Shown here one piece after another: positions 1 through 7,913 of a stretch of DNA of 12,568 bases. The DNA comes from an uncultured Bacteroidaceae bacterium (lineage in GTDB: Bacteria > Bacteroidota > Bacteroidia > Bacteroidales > Bacteroidaceae). Numbering within the stretch: position 1 is the stretch's first letter; the number at the start of each line of letters is the position of its first letter. The stretch spans positions 1 to 12,568 of the forward strand of contig CAJGCJ010000048.1 in the NCBI GenBank assembly GCA_904501775.1. Direction: 5' to 3'. The notes beneath the pieces were generated by a model, which had not been told where the DNA came from, did no database searches, and saw nothing but the letters and a program-made list of their open reading frames with translations. A program made the translations under genes and the position numbers.

Positions 1-1131
1 ACCTTGAAGAAGGTATTGGCTGATGGTGGTGCACTCATCATCATGTCACACATGGGTAAGCCCAAAGGTAAGGTAAACGCTAAGTTCTCACTCAGTCAGA
101 TTGTTGACGCTGTGTCAGAGAAGCTCGGTGTACCCGTACAGTTTGCTCCCGACTGCGCCAAGGCTGCTGAGGCTGCTGCTGCGCTCAAACCCGGTGAGGT
201 ATTGTTGCTCGAGAACCTCCGTTTCTATCCCGAGGAGGAGGGTAAGCCCGTTGGTATCGACAAGGCTGATCCCGCTTACGAAGAGGCAAAGAAGGCAATG
301 AAGGCTTCACAGAAGGAGTTTGCCAAGACACTCGCTTCATATGCAGACTGCTACATAAACGATGCATTCGGTACAGCACACCGCCGTCACGCATCAACAG
401 CCGTTATCGCTGACTACTTCAACGAGGACAGCAAGATGCTCGGTTACTTGATGGAGAAAGAGGTACAGGCTGTAGACAATATCCTCAAGGATATCAAGCG
501 TCCTTTCACCGCTATCATGGGTGGTTCAAAGGTATCTACAAAGATTGGTATCATCGAGAACCTTATGGACAAGGTAGACAACCTTATCCTTTGCGGTGGT
601 ATGACATACACATTCGCTAAGGCACAGGGTGGTAAAGTTGGTAACTCAATCGTTGAGGACGACAAGTTGCAGCTTGCTCTCGACATCATGGCTCAGGCTA
701 AGGCTAAGGGTGTAAACCTCGTATTGGCTACCGACTGCGTTGCAGCTGACGATTTCTCTAACACAGCAAACACACAGGTTGTTCCCGTAACAGCTATCCC
801 CGAGGGTTGGGAAGGCTTGGATGCAGGTCCCGAGGCTCGCAAGGCATTTGCTGCTGCTATCGAGAATGCAAAGACTATTCTTTGGAACGGTCCTGCCGGT
901 GTATTCGAGTTCGACAACTTCACAGCCGGTTCACGCGCTATCGCCGAGGCTATTGCAAAGGCAACAGCAAACGGTGCATTCTCACTCATCGGTGGTGGTG
1001 ACTCAGTAGCATGTATCAACAAGTTCGGCATGGCTGAGCAGGTATCATACATCTCTACCGGTGGTGGTGCTCTTCTCGAGGCTATCGAGGGTAAGGTTCT
1101 CCCCGGTGTAGCTGCTGTAAAGGGCGAATAA
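1..1131 (+). CDS. pgk: Phosphoglycerate kinase, 5'-truncated by the window edge
   Basis: Cytosolic glycolytic enzyme that moves phosphate from 1,3-bisphosphoglycerate to ADP. The frame is open from base 1 (reads T-L-K-K-V-L) and 376 residues are visible. The family in Bacteroidales is about 419 residues long, so roughly 43 N-terminal residues lie off the edge; the TTG at position 4 is an internal Leu codon, not a start. Visible family marks are MSHMGKPKG near the N end, GTAHRRHAS (substrate-binding histidine/arginine region), IMGGSKVSTKI, LILCGGM, the nucleotide-site motif WNGPAGVFE, and the C-terminal STGGGALLE. Lysine is almost always AAG and glycine mostly GGT, a stronger codon bias than in the other genes here, as expected for a highly expressed enzyme. 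A hairpin terminator follows 31 bp after the stop. The identification is near certain. Confidence 0.97.
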   Translation, partial: TLKKVLADGGALIIMSHMGKPKGKVNAKFSLSQIVDAVSEKLGVPVQFAPDCAKAAEAAAALKPGEVLLLENLRFYPEEEGKPVGIDKADPAYEEAKKAMKASQKEFAKTLASYADCYINDAFGTAHRRHASTAVIADYFNEDSKMLGYLMEKEVQAVDNILKDIKRPFTAIMGGSKVSTKIGIIENLMDKVDNLILCGGMTYTFAKAQGGKVGNSIVEDDKLQLALDIMAQAKAKGVNLVLATDCVAADDFSNTANTQVVPVTAIPEGWEGLDAGPEARKAFAAAIENAKTILWNGPAGVFEFDNFTAGSRAIAEAIAKATANGAFSLIGGGDSVACINKFGMAEQVSYISTGGGALLEAIEGKVLPGVAAVKGE

Positions 1132-1162
1132 TAACTGATGTCATCAATACATAATTGACAAA

Positions 1163-1194
1163 GAGGCTGTGTCAAGACTACTTGACACAGCCTC
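1163..1194 (+). terminator. Hairpin terminator after pgk
   Basis: A perfect 14-bp inverted repeat, GAGGCTGTGTCAAG (1163-1176) and its complement (1181-1194), with a 4-nt loop ACTA. There is only a poor T-run afterwards (ATAGGTTTAT). It lies between the pgk stop and the next gene on the same strand, so termination is the simplest role. No convincing promoter motif was found in the remaining leader up to 1318. Confidence 0.8.
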
Positions 1195-1318
1195 ATAGGT
1201 TTATATCACATACAACTCTGACGCATAAAACCGTAGAGAGCCAAACTATGTTATATAAACAAAAGGAATAAGATACACATATCACATTCGCCCCAATAAC
1301 CGGGCGCATTAGAATCAC

Positions 1319-3511
1319 ATGGAGACAAACGAGTTTCACATACAAATAGAGAGTCTGTTAAAAGGGCACCAACTGAAAAAAGCCATCGACAAACTGTCGG
1401 AGATTATAACCGAGGATGGCGACTGGAATCTATATACCAATTTTTCCGAGGTGCGCAGTGCCTACAGCTATATGCTTGAATATATGCGTATGGGAATGCC
1501 CGACCCCAACCGCGAGAAGCTATACAACGAACTTGTAGGCAAATGTTTCATACTGAACGACAGAGCCGCTCTCAACAACAAAGAGAGCAAGGCGACACTG
1601 TACCGACAATATCTCAACCGCTATGCGGGCAGTAACGATACAGCCCAACTGCATATGAGAATTGCCGAAAATCATGCGAACTACTCGGTTGTACACATGA
1701 TTCCGAGCCCTGAATCGAAGAGTGTGGCAAAGAAACTGCAACAAGAGCACGAACAGTTGCTGCGCGAAATTTTCTATCGCATATGGACAAGCAGCAACTG
1801 GAACTCACAAACAAGCGACGATATTTGTGGACTGCTCACCAACAGCGAGATATCAATAAACGACCGCGCAACATTTGTAAGCGCCATTACATTAGGTTTG
1901 TTGAACTGCTTCGAACCACAAAAGATAGCAACGCTATGCAGGCTCTCGTTCAGCGACGAAGCCGAGATATCCACAAGAGCGCTCATAGGTATAGTGCTCA
2001 TATTGTCGGTATACGAGCACCGCATAGCCTACTTCCCCGAACTCACCTTCGCATTGCAGACTCTTGGCGACAGCGACAGAATAAAGCAGCGTATGCACAA
2101 CATACAGATACAGCTGCTGCGATGCCGCGAAACGCAGAAGATTGACCGTAAGATGCGCGACGAGATAATACCGGCCATGCTCAAGAATCCGCATCTGGGA
2201 ACAGGCAAGTTAGGCATGGATATAATGTCCGAGATTGACGAGGAGGAGAAGAACCCGGAATGGAAGGAGTGGCTCGAGAATGACAACATCAAAGACAAGC
2301 TCAACGAAATGGCAAAATGGCAAATGGAGGGAGCAGATGTCTACATGAGCACATTCTCGCAACTGAAGCGTTTCCCCTTCTTCGAAGAGATGTGCAACTG
2401 GGTGCGCCCATTCGATACGGATGTTCCTCAGATAGCCGATTTGTTGCCACAGAACAGCAACAAGAAAAGCCTCTTCGGAGCTATATGTTCATCGCGTTTC
2501 TTTTGCAACAGCGACAAATACTCGTTCTGTTTCACATTTGAGCAGGTGCCGGTGGAACAGCGCAATATGATGATGCAGCAATTGGGCGAAGAGAAAGAGA
2601 TTGCAAGCGAAGGCCCTGAAACGCTCTCCAAGGCTCAGAAGGATAAGGATGCCGAACACATTGGCAACCAATACATACAGGACCTTTACCGTTTCTTCAA
2701 GCTGTCGCGATACAAAAAACAGTTCATCGACCCCTTTACACTGTCGCTGAACATACTTGAGAACAGCCACCTCGCATTCATGATAAACGACCCCGATGCG
2801 ATAATGCACACCTTCAACTATCTCATTGACAAAGAGTATTACAGCGAAGCATATAACGCCGGCCTTCTATTGGAGAAGGAGAGCCGCACCTATAATGCCG
2901 ACTTCTACCAGAAGATGGGTTACTCGCTACAGAAGGAGGGCAAATACCGTGAGGCTGCCGGCTACTACACAAAGGCCGACATCATAAGCCCCGACAGCTT
3001 GTGGACCATGAAACACATAGCACAGTGCTACCGCTTGCTTGGCGAATACGAGAATGCGCTGCAATACCACAACGCAGCACTGGAAGTGGCTCCCGACAAC
3101 ATATCGCTGCTATTGCAGACTGGCGAATGCCTTGCAATACTGAAACGATATGACGAGGCGTTTGAGCACTTTTTCAAAGTGGAATATCTTGCGCCCGAAT
3201 CGCCACAGGCATGGCGCGCCATAGCATGGTGTTCGTTCCTTAACGGAAAAGAGGAGCAGGCACGTCACTATTATGCAAAGCTGCTCGCACACAAAAAGGC
3301 CAAATTTGAGGATTACATTAATGCAGGACACACCGAATGGATTGCCAAAAAGCCTCAGCAGGCAGTGGAACTATACAAGAAAGCGGCCGAGTTGCGTGGC
3401 AACACCGCTGATGTGACAGATATCATTAAGGAGGATTATAATATTCTTATCGAACGCGGTGCAACAGAATTCGAACTGGCGCTATTGAACGATATTCTTA
3501 TAACCCAATAA
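1319..3511 (+). CDS. Large TPR-repeat protein, function unknown
   Basis: A 730-residue protein with no signal peptide or membrane span, so probably cytoplasmic. The C-terminal part is five back-to-back 34-residue tetratricopeptide repeats at about residues 525-558, 559-592, 593-626, 627-660 and 661-694. Each has the usual pattern of small and aromatic residues, and the first three end in a proline (SP, AP, AP). TPR arrays form right-handed superhelices that bind partner proteins. Residues 1-520 are mostly helical by composition, with a charged acidic segment around 305-325 and 424-448. I do not recognise a catalytic domain there; degenerate helical repeats are possible. The start ATG at 1319 follows a 124-nt leader after the pgk terminator, so it probably has its own promoter. 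A role as a scaffold is inference from the repeats only. Confidence 0.85.
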   Translation: METNEFHIQIESLLKGHQLKKAIDKLSEIITEDGDWNLYTNFSEVRSAYSYMLEYMRMGMPDPNREKLYNELVGKCFILNDRAALNNKESKATLYRQYLNRYAGSNDTAQLHMRIAENHANYSVVHMIPSPESKSVAKKLQQEHEQLLREIFYRIWTSSNWNSQTSDDICGLLTNSEISINDRATFVSAITLGLLNCFEPQKIATLCRLSFSDEAEISTRALIGIVLILSVYEHRIAYFPELTFALQTLGDSDRIKQRMHNIQIQLLRCRETQKIDRKMRDEIIPAMLKNPHLGTGKLGMDIMSEIDEEEKNPEWKEWLENDNIKDKLNEMAKWQMEGADVYMSTFSQLKRFPFFEEMCNWVRPFDTDVPQIADLLPQNSNKKSLFGAICSSRFFCNSDKYSFCFTFEQVPVEQRNMMMQQLGEEKEIASEGPETLSKAQKDKDAEHIGNQYIQDLYRFFKLSRYKKQFIDPFTLSLNILENSHLAFMINDPDAIMHTFNYLIDKEYYSEAYNAGLLLEKESRTYNADFYQKMGYSLQKEGKYREAAGYYTKADIISPDSLWTMKHIAQCYRLLGEYENALQYHNAALEVAPDNISLLLQTGECLAILKRYDEAFEHFFKVEYLAPESPQAWRAIAWCSFLNGKEEQARHYYAKLLAHKKAKFEDYINAGHTEWIAKKPQQAVELYKKAAELRGNTADVTDIIKEDYNILIERGATEFELALLNDILITQ

Positions 3512-3605
3512 AAGGGTTAATCCTTTTAACTCCCGATGGCGCAGAGACTGACAAGTTTATTGCAACAAAGGAGCAGACTGCCCATCACCCGAATAGCAAA
3601 GGGCT

Positions 3606-3652
3606 ATATAAAATGATTGCGGAAATTTTAAATTTCCGCAATCATTTTATAT
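3606..3652. terminator. Bidirectional terminator between convergent genes
   Basis: A perfect 23-bp inverted repeat with a single-base centre: arm 3606-3628 (core GATTGCGGAAATTT) and arm 3630-3652. The AT-rich outer ends give T-runs on both strands, which suits the converging TPR gene (+) and cysteine desulfidase gene (-). The rest of the 3512-3666 gap holds only a weak 7-bp hairpin starting on the TPR gene's stop codon (TAAAAGG/CCTTTTA, 3509-3528). Confidence 0.88.
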
Positions 3653-3666
3653 TAAAGACACCGTTA

Positions 3667-4953
3667 TCATTTATTGGTCATAATCGACAGAATCATCTTG
3701 TCGGTCTGCTGCATGCCCTGAGAGCCAATCGATGTTAGGTTGCGTATGGACTTGTCGACATCCTCATCGACAATACCCTCCAAAGCCGTAACACAACGGT
3801 GCTCCATTGCCATAACAGCCGAGAAGAGTGCAGTAGATACAGAGCTTGCAAGTTTAAGCGCACAGCTGGGCTTTGCACCATCGCATATAACACCTGTAAG
3901 GTTAGCAACCATATTCTTTACAGCCATGACAACTTCGTCGTAACCGCCACCCATAAGATAGGTCACTCCACAGCTCGAGCCTGTCGATGCCACCACGCAT
4001 CCGCAAAGAGCCGACAGACGGCCAAGACTCTGTTTGATGTAGATGACTGTAAGATGACTAAGCACCAGCGCACGTATCAACTGCTCTTCGCTTGCGTTTG
4101 TCTCCTCGGCATATACAACTACCGGAAGCGTAGATGTAATACCTTGATTACCGCTTCCCGAATTGCTCATCACAGGAATTTTTGCACCGCCCATACGCGC
4201 ATCGCACGCAGCCGATGTATATGATACCATTCGTGTAAAAGTGGTATCACCAAAAACCCTGTTACGCGAATCGCCACTCATTATGCGTCCGAGGCAGTGT
4301 CCCCACTCGCCTTTCAGCGACTCCTCGGCAGCAGCCTTGTTCAGTCTACGCGCCTCGAGGATGAATGAGAGTTCTTCAATGGGCGACTCTGTAGCAAACT
4401 CCCACACTTTGAGCATCGACAGCTGAATGTCCCCCGCTGCATTGGACTCTTCTTCGCCAGGTTTTGCTGAGTTTGCTATTACTTCACCATTATGCTGTAT
4501 GTATGTGAAATTGGTGTGGCTGCCCGATATTATTGCTACAGCCCTGTCGTCACCGGCTTTAGCCTCAACCTCGATGTAGAGCATATCACAGGCACCCTCT
4601 TTAAGGCCTACATTTATTCGGTTCTCGTCAATCATGCGCTTGCCCTCTTCAACCGACTGTGGAGTGGTATCTTTAAGCACCTCGAGCTGGTACTCGCTGC
4701 GGCCAACGATAGCACCAAGGGCAACAGCAATAGGAAGGCCTATCATTCCCGTACCCGGAATACCCACGCCCATCGCATTCTTCAGCACATTGGGACTCAA
4801 AAAGACATTTATATGTTCGGGGCTCTTACCCAACACCTCGACAGCCTTGGCCGTACACAATGACACTGCAATAGGCTCGGTACATCCCATTGCAGGGACA
4901 ACCTCTCTTTTGATAAGTTTTATAATCTCGTTACGAGTATCTACGGGAAGCAT
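3667..4953 (-). CDS. cyuA: L-cysteine desulfidase, CyuA/YhaM (UPF0597) family
   Basis: A 428-residue cytoplasmic enzyme of the family whose characterised members split L-cysteine into pyruvate, ammonia and sulfide using an oxygen-sensitive [4Fe-4S] cluster. The family is often mislabelled as serine dehydratase alpha subunit, to which its C-terminal half is related. Family marks: PAMGCTEPIAV near the N end (Cys24), SGSGNQG at 265-271, a Cys-rich stretch LCGCVVASTGSSCG (Cys317, 319, 328), and CDGAKPSC (Cys357, 364). In the archaeal enzyme three conserved cysteines hold the cluster; the likely counterparts here are Cys24, one of the 317-328 group, and Cys357. The length is full for the family. 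It is monocistronic: terminators lie on both sides and a TAnnTTTG promoter lies just upstream. The activity on cysteine rather than another amino acid is inferred from family. Confidence 0.9.
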   Translation of the reverse strand: MLPVDTRNEIIKLIKREVVPAMGCTEPIAVSLCTAKAVEVLGKSPEHINVFLSPNVLKNAMGVGIPGTGMIGLPIAVALGAIVGRSEYQLEVLKDTTPQSVEEGKRMIDENRINVGLKEGACDMLYIEVEAKAGDDRAVAIISGSHTNFTYIQHNGEVIANSAKPGEEESNAAGDIQLSMLKVWEFATESPIEELSFILEARRLNKAAAEESLKGEWGHCLGRIMSGDSRNRVFGDTTFTRMVSYTSAACDARMGGAKIPVMSNSGSGNQGITSTLPVVVYAEETNASEEQLIRALVLSHLTVIYIKQSLGRLSALCGCVVASTGSSCGVTYLMGGGYDEVVMAVKNMVANLTGVICDGAKPSCALKLASSVSTALFSAVMAMEHRCVTALEGIVDEDVDKSIRNLTSIGSQGMQQTDKMILSIMTNK

Positions 4954-4978
4954 AATTTTCTATTTTATGTTTGCACGC

Positions 4979-5010
4979 CAAAGGTACTCTTTTTTGATAA
5001 ATAATAAAAA
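4979..5010 (-). promoter_or_regulatory. Predicted promoter of cyuA
   Basis: On the minus strand, TACCTTTG (4986-4979) matches the Bacteroidetes -7 consensus TAnnTTTG exactly. Twenty nt upstream lies TTTT (5010-5007), a 3-of-4 match to the -33 TTTG. Transcription would start near 4972, giving a leader of about 20 nt. The -33 box falls inside the outer arm of the hppA terminator. Confidence 0.65.
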
Positions 5011-5051
5011 CGGCATTGCAAAAATTATCTGCAATGCCGTTTTTATTATTT
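4999..5051 (-). terminator. Terminator of hppA
   Basis: A perfect 22-bp inverted repeat: arms 4999-5020 and 5030-5051, with a 9-nt loop. Read on the minus strand it has a GC core (CGGCATTGCA and complement) followed by a T-rich tail (TTTTTATTATTT), the shape of an intrinsic terminator. It begins 9 bp after the hppA stop. Confidence 0.9.
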
Positions 5052-5059
5052 CAACAGTT

Positions 5060-7261
5060 TTATCCTATGATGTTATAGGCAAGTGTAAGGCCGGCCATTA
5101 CAATAGCAACCATGCTCATGAGTTTGATAAGGATGTTAAGGCTGGGGCCCGATGTATCCTTACAGGGGTCACCCACTGTATCGCCCACGACGGTAGCCTT
5201 GTGGGTGTCGCTGCCCTTACCACCGAAATTACCCTCTTCGACATATTTCTTGGCATTATCCCATGCACCTCCTGCGTTGGCAAGGAACACTGCAAGCAGG
5301 AAGCCCGATGACAAACTACCTATAAGCAGACCTATCACACCGGGAACGCCAAGCACTACACCGGTAACAATGGGAGCAGCAATTGCAATCAACGAAGGCA
5401 ACACCATCTCTTGCTGTGCACCGCGTGTAGATATCTCCACACAACGTGAATAGTCGGGCTCGGTTTTACCCTCGAGGATACCCTTGATCTCGCTGAACTG
5501 ACGACGCACCTCGGTAACCATCTTTTGAGCTGCTCTACCCACTGCGTTCATTGTAAGACCACAGAAGAGGAATGCCATCATTGCACCGATGAAAATACCG
5601 CACAACACCATGGGGTTCATAAGTGTTACATCAAAATGGTGCATGAAATCCACGATGTTTGCCTCCATCAAGGGCTTGCCGTTGATAAGACCCTGCGGGT
5701 CGGTTCTTTCGAGAGCGATTCTTATCTCCTCGATATATGACGCGAGCAGAGCGAGTGCTGTGAGCGCAGCCGAACCGATAGCGAAGCCCTTACCTGTTGC
5801 TGCTGTTGTGTTACCCAATGAATCGAGAGCGTCGGTGCGACGGCGTACCTCGGGCTCAAGGCCGCTCATCTCGGCGTTACCGCCGGCATTGTCGGCAATA
5901 GGACCGTAAGCGTCGGTTGCCAATGTAATACCCAGAGTAGAGAGCATACCTACCGATGCTATTGCAATACCATACAATCCAAGAGCCACATTCTCGGCAC
6001 CAAGCTGGAATCCTGTAGCAAGCAGGTAAGACAAAATGATACCTGCAACAACAGATAGAACGGGAATTGCAGTTGATAGCATACCAAGTCCCATACCCGA
6101 GATGATAACTGTTGCAGGGCCTGTCTTGCCGGCTTCAGATACCTTGCGTGTGGGAGCATAAGACTGCGAGGTGTAGTACTCGGTAGAACGGCCAATTACA
6201 ATACCCACCAAAAGACCGACAACAACGGCAAATGACAATCCGAGCCAGTTCTCAATACCCAAGAGATACAATATTGCGAATGTAGCAATCACGATAAGTG
6301 CCGATGAGATGTTTGTTCCACGCGACAAAGCACCTATAAGGCTCTTTATATCGGCATTCTCTTTAGTGCGTACCGAGAATATACCAATGATAGAAAGCAC
6401 AATTCCGACTGCAGCAATAAGCATAGGAGCAAACACCGCCTTTGTCTGCATAGCACCACCGTCGGCAGCAAATGCAGCAGCACCAAGCGCAGCCGATGAC
6501 AGGATAGAGCCGCAATAGCTCTCATAGAGGTCGGCACCCATTCCGGCAACGTCACCTACGTTATCGCCCACATTGTCGGCAATTGTAGCAGGGTTGCGGG
6601 GGTCATCCTCGGGGATGTTGTACTCGGTTTTTCCTACAAGGTCGGCACCCACGTCGGCAGCTTTGGTGTAGATACCTCCACCCACACGGGCAAAGAGAGC
6701 CTGTGTTGAAGCACCCATACCGAAGGTGAGCATCGTGGTTGTTATTATACACAATTTGATACCTGTGTTATTGATATCGGCGGGGATGCAGCTGTCGAGA
6801 ATAAGATACCACACCGAGATATCGAGCAATCCCAGACCAACGACAATAAGTCCCATAACGGCACCACTGCGGAAAGCCATGCGCAAACCGCTGTTCATAG
6901 AGTTGCGTGCAGCGTTTGCGGTACGGGCCGAAGCATAGGTAGCAGTCTTCATTCCCAAGAAACCGGACAGTCCACTGAAGAGACCACCTGTGAGGAATGC
7001 GAACGGCACCCATTCGTTCTGAATCTTGAACACATATGCCATAACGGCAAAAATAAGCGCAAGGCATACAAACACTACTATAACTACCTTATACTGCTGT
7101 TTAAGATAGGCCATAGCACCCTTACGCACAGCCTCGGCAATATACACCATGCGCTCGGTTCCTTCACTCTCTTTCTTCATCTGCCTGTAGAAGTACCAAG
7201 CAAATGCAAGTGCCAACAACGATGCGGCCGGCACAAACCAGAATAGTACGTTATAATCCAT
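5060..7261 (-). CDS. hppA: K+-dependent membrane pyrophosphatase, predicted Na+/H+ pump
   Basis: A 733-residue integral inner-membrane enzyme, probably about 16 spans, that couples hydrolysis of pyrophosphate to ion export. Numbering from the ATG at 7261, the active-site signature is DVGADLVGKTEYN (203-215) followed by PEDDPRNP and DNVGDNVGD (229-237). A second conserved site is DNAGGNAEM (457-465). GNTTAATGKG (483-492) has Ala487 and Gly490 where K+-independent enzymes have Lys and Thr, so this one should need K+. Thr91, Phe95, Asp147 and Met177 match, with an offset of one, the four residues I recall as marks of the Na+/H+ co-transporting subfamily in Bacteroides vulgatus. An in-frame ATG at 7405 would add 48 residues, but a good promoter lies inside that extension and family members begin as this one does at 7261. 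Flanked by its own promoter and terminator; single-gene unit. Confidence 0.95.
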   Translation of the reverse strand: MDYNVLFWFVPAASLLALAFAWYFYRQMKKESEGTERMVYIAEAVRKGAMAYLKQQYKVVIVVFVCLALIFAVMAYVFKIQNEWVPFAFLTGGLFSGLSGFLGMKTATYASARTANAARNSMNSGLRMAFRSGAVMGLIVVGLGLLDISVWYLILDSCIPADINNTGIKLCIITTTMLTFGMGASTQALFARVGGGIYTKAADVGADLVGKTEYNIPEDDPRNPATIADNVGDNVGDVAGMGADLYESYCGSILSSAALGAAAFAADGGAMQTKAVFAPMLIAAVGIVLSIIGIFSVRTKENADIKSLIGALSRGTNISSALIVIATFAILYLLGIENWLGLSFAVVVGLLVGIVIGRSTEYYTSQSYAPTRKVSEAGKTGPATVIISGMGLGMLSTAIPVLSVVAGIILSYLLATGFQLGAENVALGLYGIAIASVGMLSTLGITLATDAYGPIADNAGGNAEMSGLEPEVRRRTDALDSLGNTTAATGKGFAIGSAALTALALLASYIEEIRIALERTDPQGLINGKPLMEANIVDFMHHFDVTLMNPMVLCGIFIGAMMAFLFCGLTMNAVGRAAQKMVTEVRRQFSEIKGILEGKTEPDYSRCVEISTRGAQQEMVLPSLIAIAAPIVTGVVLGVPGVIGLLIGSLSSGFLLAVFLANAGGAWDNAKKYVEEGNFGGKGSDTHKATVVGDTVGDPCKDTSGPSLNILIKLMSMVAIVMAGLTLAYNIIG

Positions 7262-7338
7262 ATTATTAAATTTAAAGATAAATTGACGCAACAATCTACA
7301 GCAGCACACTGCAACCCAAGTTACAAGTCCCACTATTG

Positions 7339-7374
7339 CAAATGTATCTATTCGATGTAATAAATGCAAACAAA
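7339..7374 (-). promoter_or_regulatory. Predicted promoter of hppA
   Basis: On the minus strand, TACATTTG (7346-7339) fits the -7 consensus TAnnTTTG exactly. The -33 box TTTG is present as a doubled TTTGTTTG (7374-7367), with 20 nt between the nearer copy and the -7 box. Transcription would start near 7332, leaving a leader of about 70 nt before the ATG at 7261. This placement excludes the longer open frame starting at 7405. Confidence 0.8.
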
Positions 7375-7529
7375 TGAAAAAAAATCTCTTTTTGTCATAA
7401 GGCATTGCTGCAGAAGTGCATAAAATGGATTATTCCAAGTATTTTTTATTATGTTTATATATGCGATTAAGCGAAAGATACATCCGCCACTAATTGAGTG
7501 CAAGGGTTCTAACCAGAAAGAATAATATA

Positions 7530-7579
7530 GGGGATTGAAAATCCCCGACTCGTATTGCTTCGGATTACAAATCCGAAGC
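7530..7579. repeat. Two short hairpins left of the tandem repeats
   Basis: First hairpin: GGGGAT (7530-7535), loop TGAAA, ATCCCC (7541-7546). Second: GCTTCGGAT (7557-7565), loop TACAA, ATCCGAAGC (7571-7579). Both are perfect stems with 5-nt A-rich loops, a REP-like form. Their mobilisation or spread in the genome cannot be judged from one window. Confidence 0.7.
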
Positions 7580-7619
7580 CTCGTTTTAAGTTAGTTTTGC
7601 GATGCAGTGGATATGTTTT

Positions 7620-7717
7620 GACGACACAAGCTAATCGCATCCCACGCGGTACGAACTTCGTCCGTACTTCGCGTGACTAACTGCTGCTTGTGTCATCGAT
7701 TTGTTTTATGTTAAATT
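7620..7717. repeat. Tandem structured repeat, unit 1 (98 bp)
   Basis: Opens with GACGACACAAGC and carries an outer stem (ACACAAGC with GCTTGTGT), an inner stem (CACGCG with CGCGTG) and an apical stem (GTACG with CGTAC). A T-rich linker ends in TTAAATT. It differs from unit 2 at 7 of 98 positions and from unit 3 at 2 of the 87 comparable positions. Confidence 0.9.
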
Positions 7718-7815
7718 GATGACACAAGCTAATCGCACACCACGCGGTACAAACTACGTCCGTACTTCGCGTGACTAATTGCTGCTTGTGTCATCGATTT
7801 GTTTTGTGTTAAATT
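7718..7815. repeat. Tandem structured repeat, unit 2 (98 bp)
   Basis: Same length as unit 1. Here the outer stem is a perfect 12 bp: GATGACACAAGC (7718-7729) with GCTTGTGTCATC (7784-7795). The CACGCG/CGCGTG stem is unchanged. The apex differs (GTACAAACTACGT in place of GTACGAACTTCGT), which removes the small ACGAA-C-TTCGT palindrome at the tip. Confidence 0.9.
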
Positions 7816-7902
7816 GACGACACAAGCTAATCGCATCCCACGCGGTACGAACTTCGTCCGTACTTCGCGTGACTGACTGCTGCTTGTGCCATCGATTTGT
7901 TT
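7816..7902. repeat. Tandem structured repeat, unit 3 (87 bp, shortened linker)
   Basis: Matches unit 1 except at two positions (GACTGACTGC for GACTAACTGC, and GCTTGTGCC for GCTTGTGTC). It loses identity after GATTTGTTT, so it lacks the full 11-nt linker end. Being closer to unit 1 than to the middle unit suggests either that unit 2 diverged or that sequence was exchanged between the outer copies. Confidence 0.88.
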
Positions 7903-7913
7903 GAACAAATTCC

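Noticed and set aside
693..1196. A 167-codon open frame opposite the end of pgk.
   Set aside because: It is antisense to a certain gene with strong codon bias, covers the pgk terminator, and has no family resemblance.
1195..1318. A promoter for the TPR gene.
   Set aside because: I looked for TAnnTTTG with an upstream TTTG and found only poor matches (for example CACATTCG), so I did not call one.
3509..3528. A 7-bp hairpin starting on the TPR gene's stop codon, as its terminator.
   Set aside because: The stem is short and AT-rich with no T-run. The 23-bp perfect hairpin at 3606-3652 is the much better candidate.
4634..5311. A 225-codon plus-strand open frame across the cyuA-hppA junction.
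   Set aside because: It is the complement of two well-supported genes and of the hppA terminator. Its composition is what antisense reading of those genes gives.
7620..7902. A CRISPR array.
   Set aside because: The 98-bp units are contiguous, and the parts between stems are as conserved as the stems. There are no unique spacers and no cas genes.
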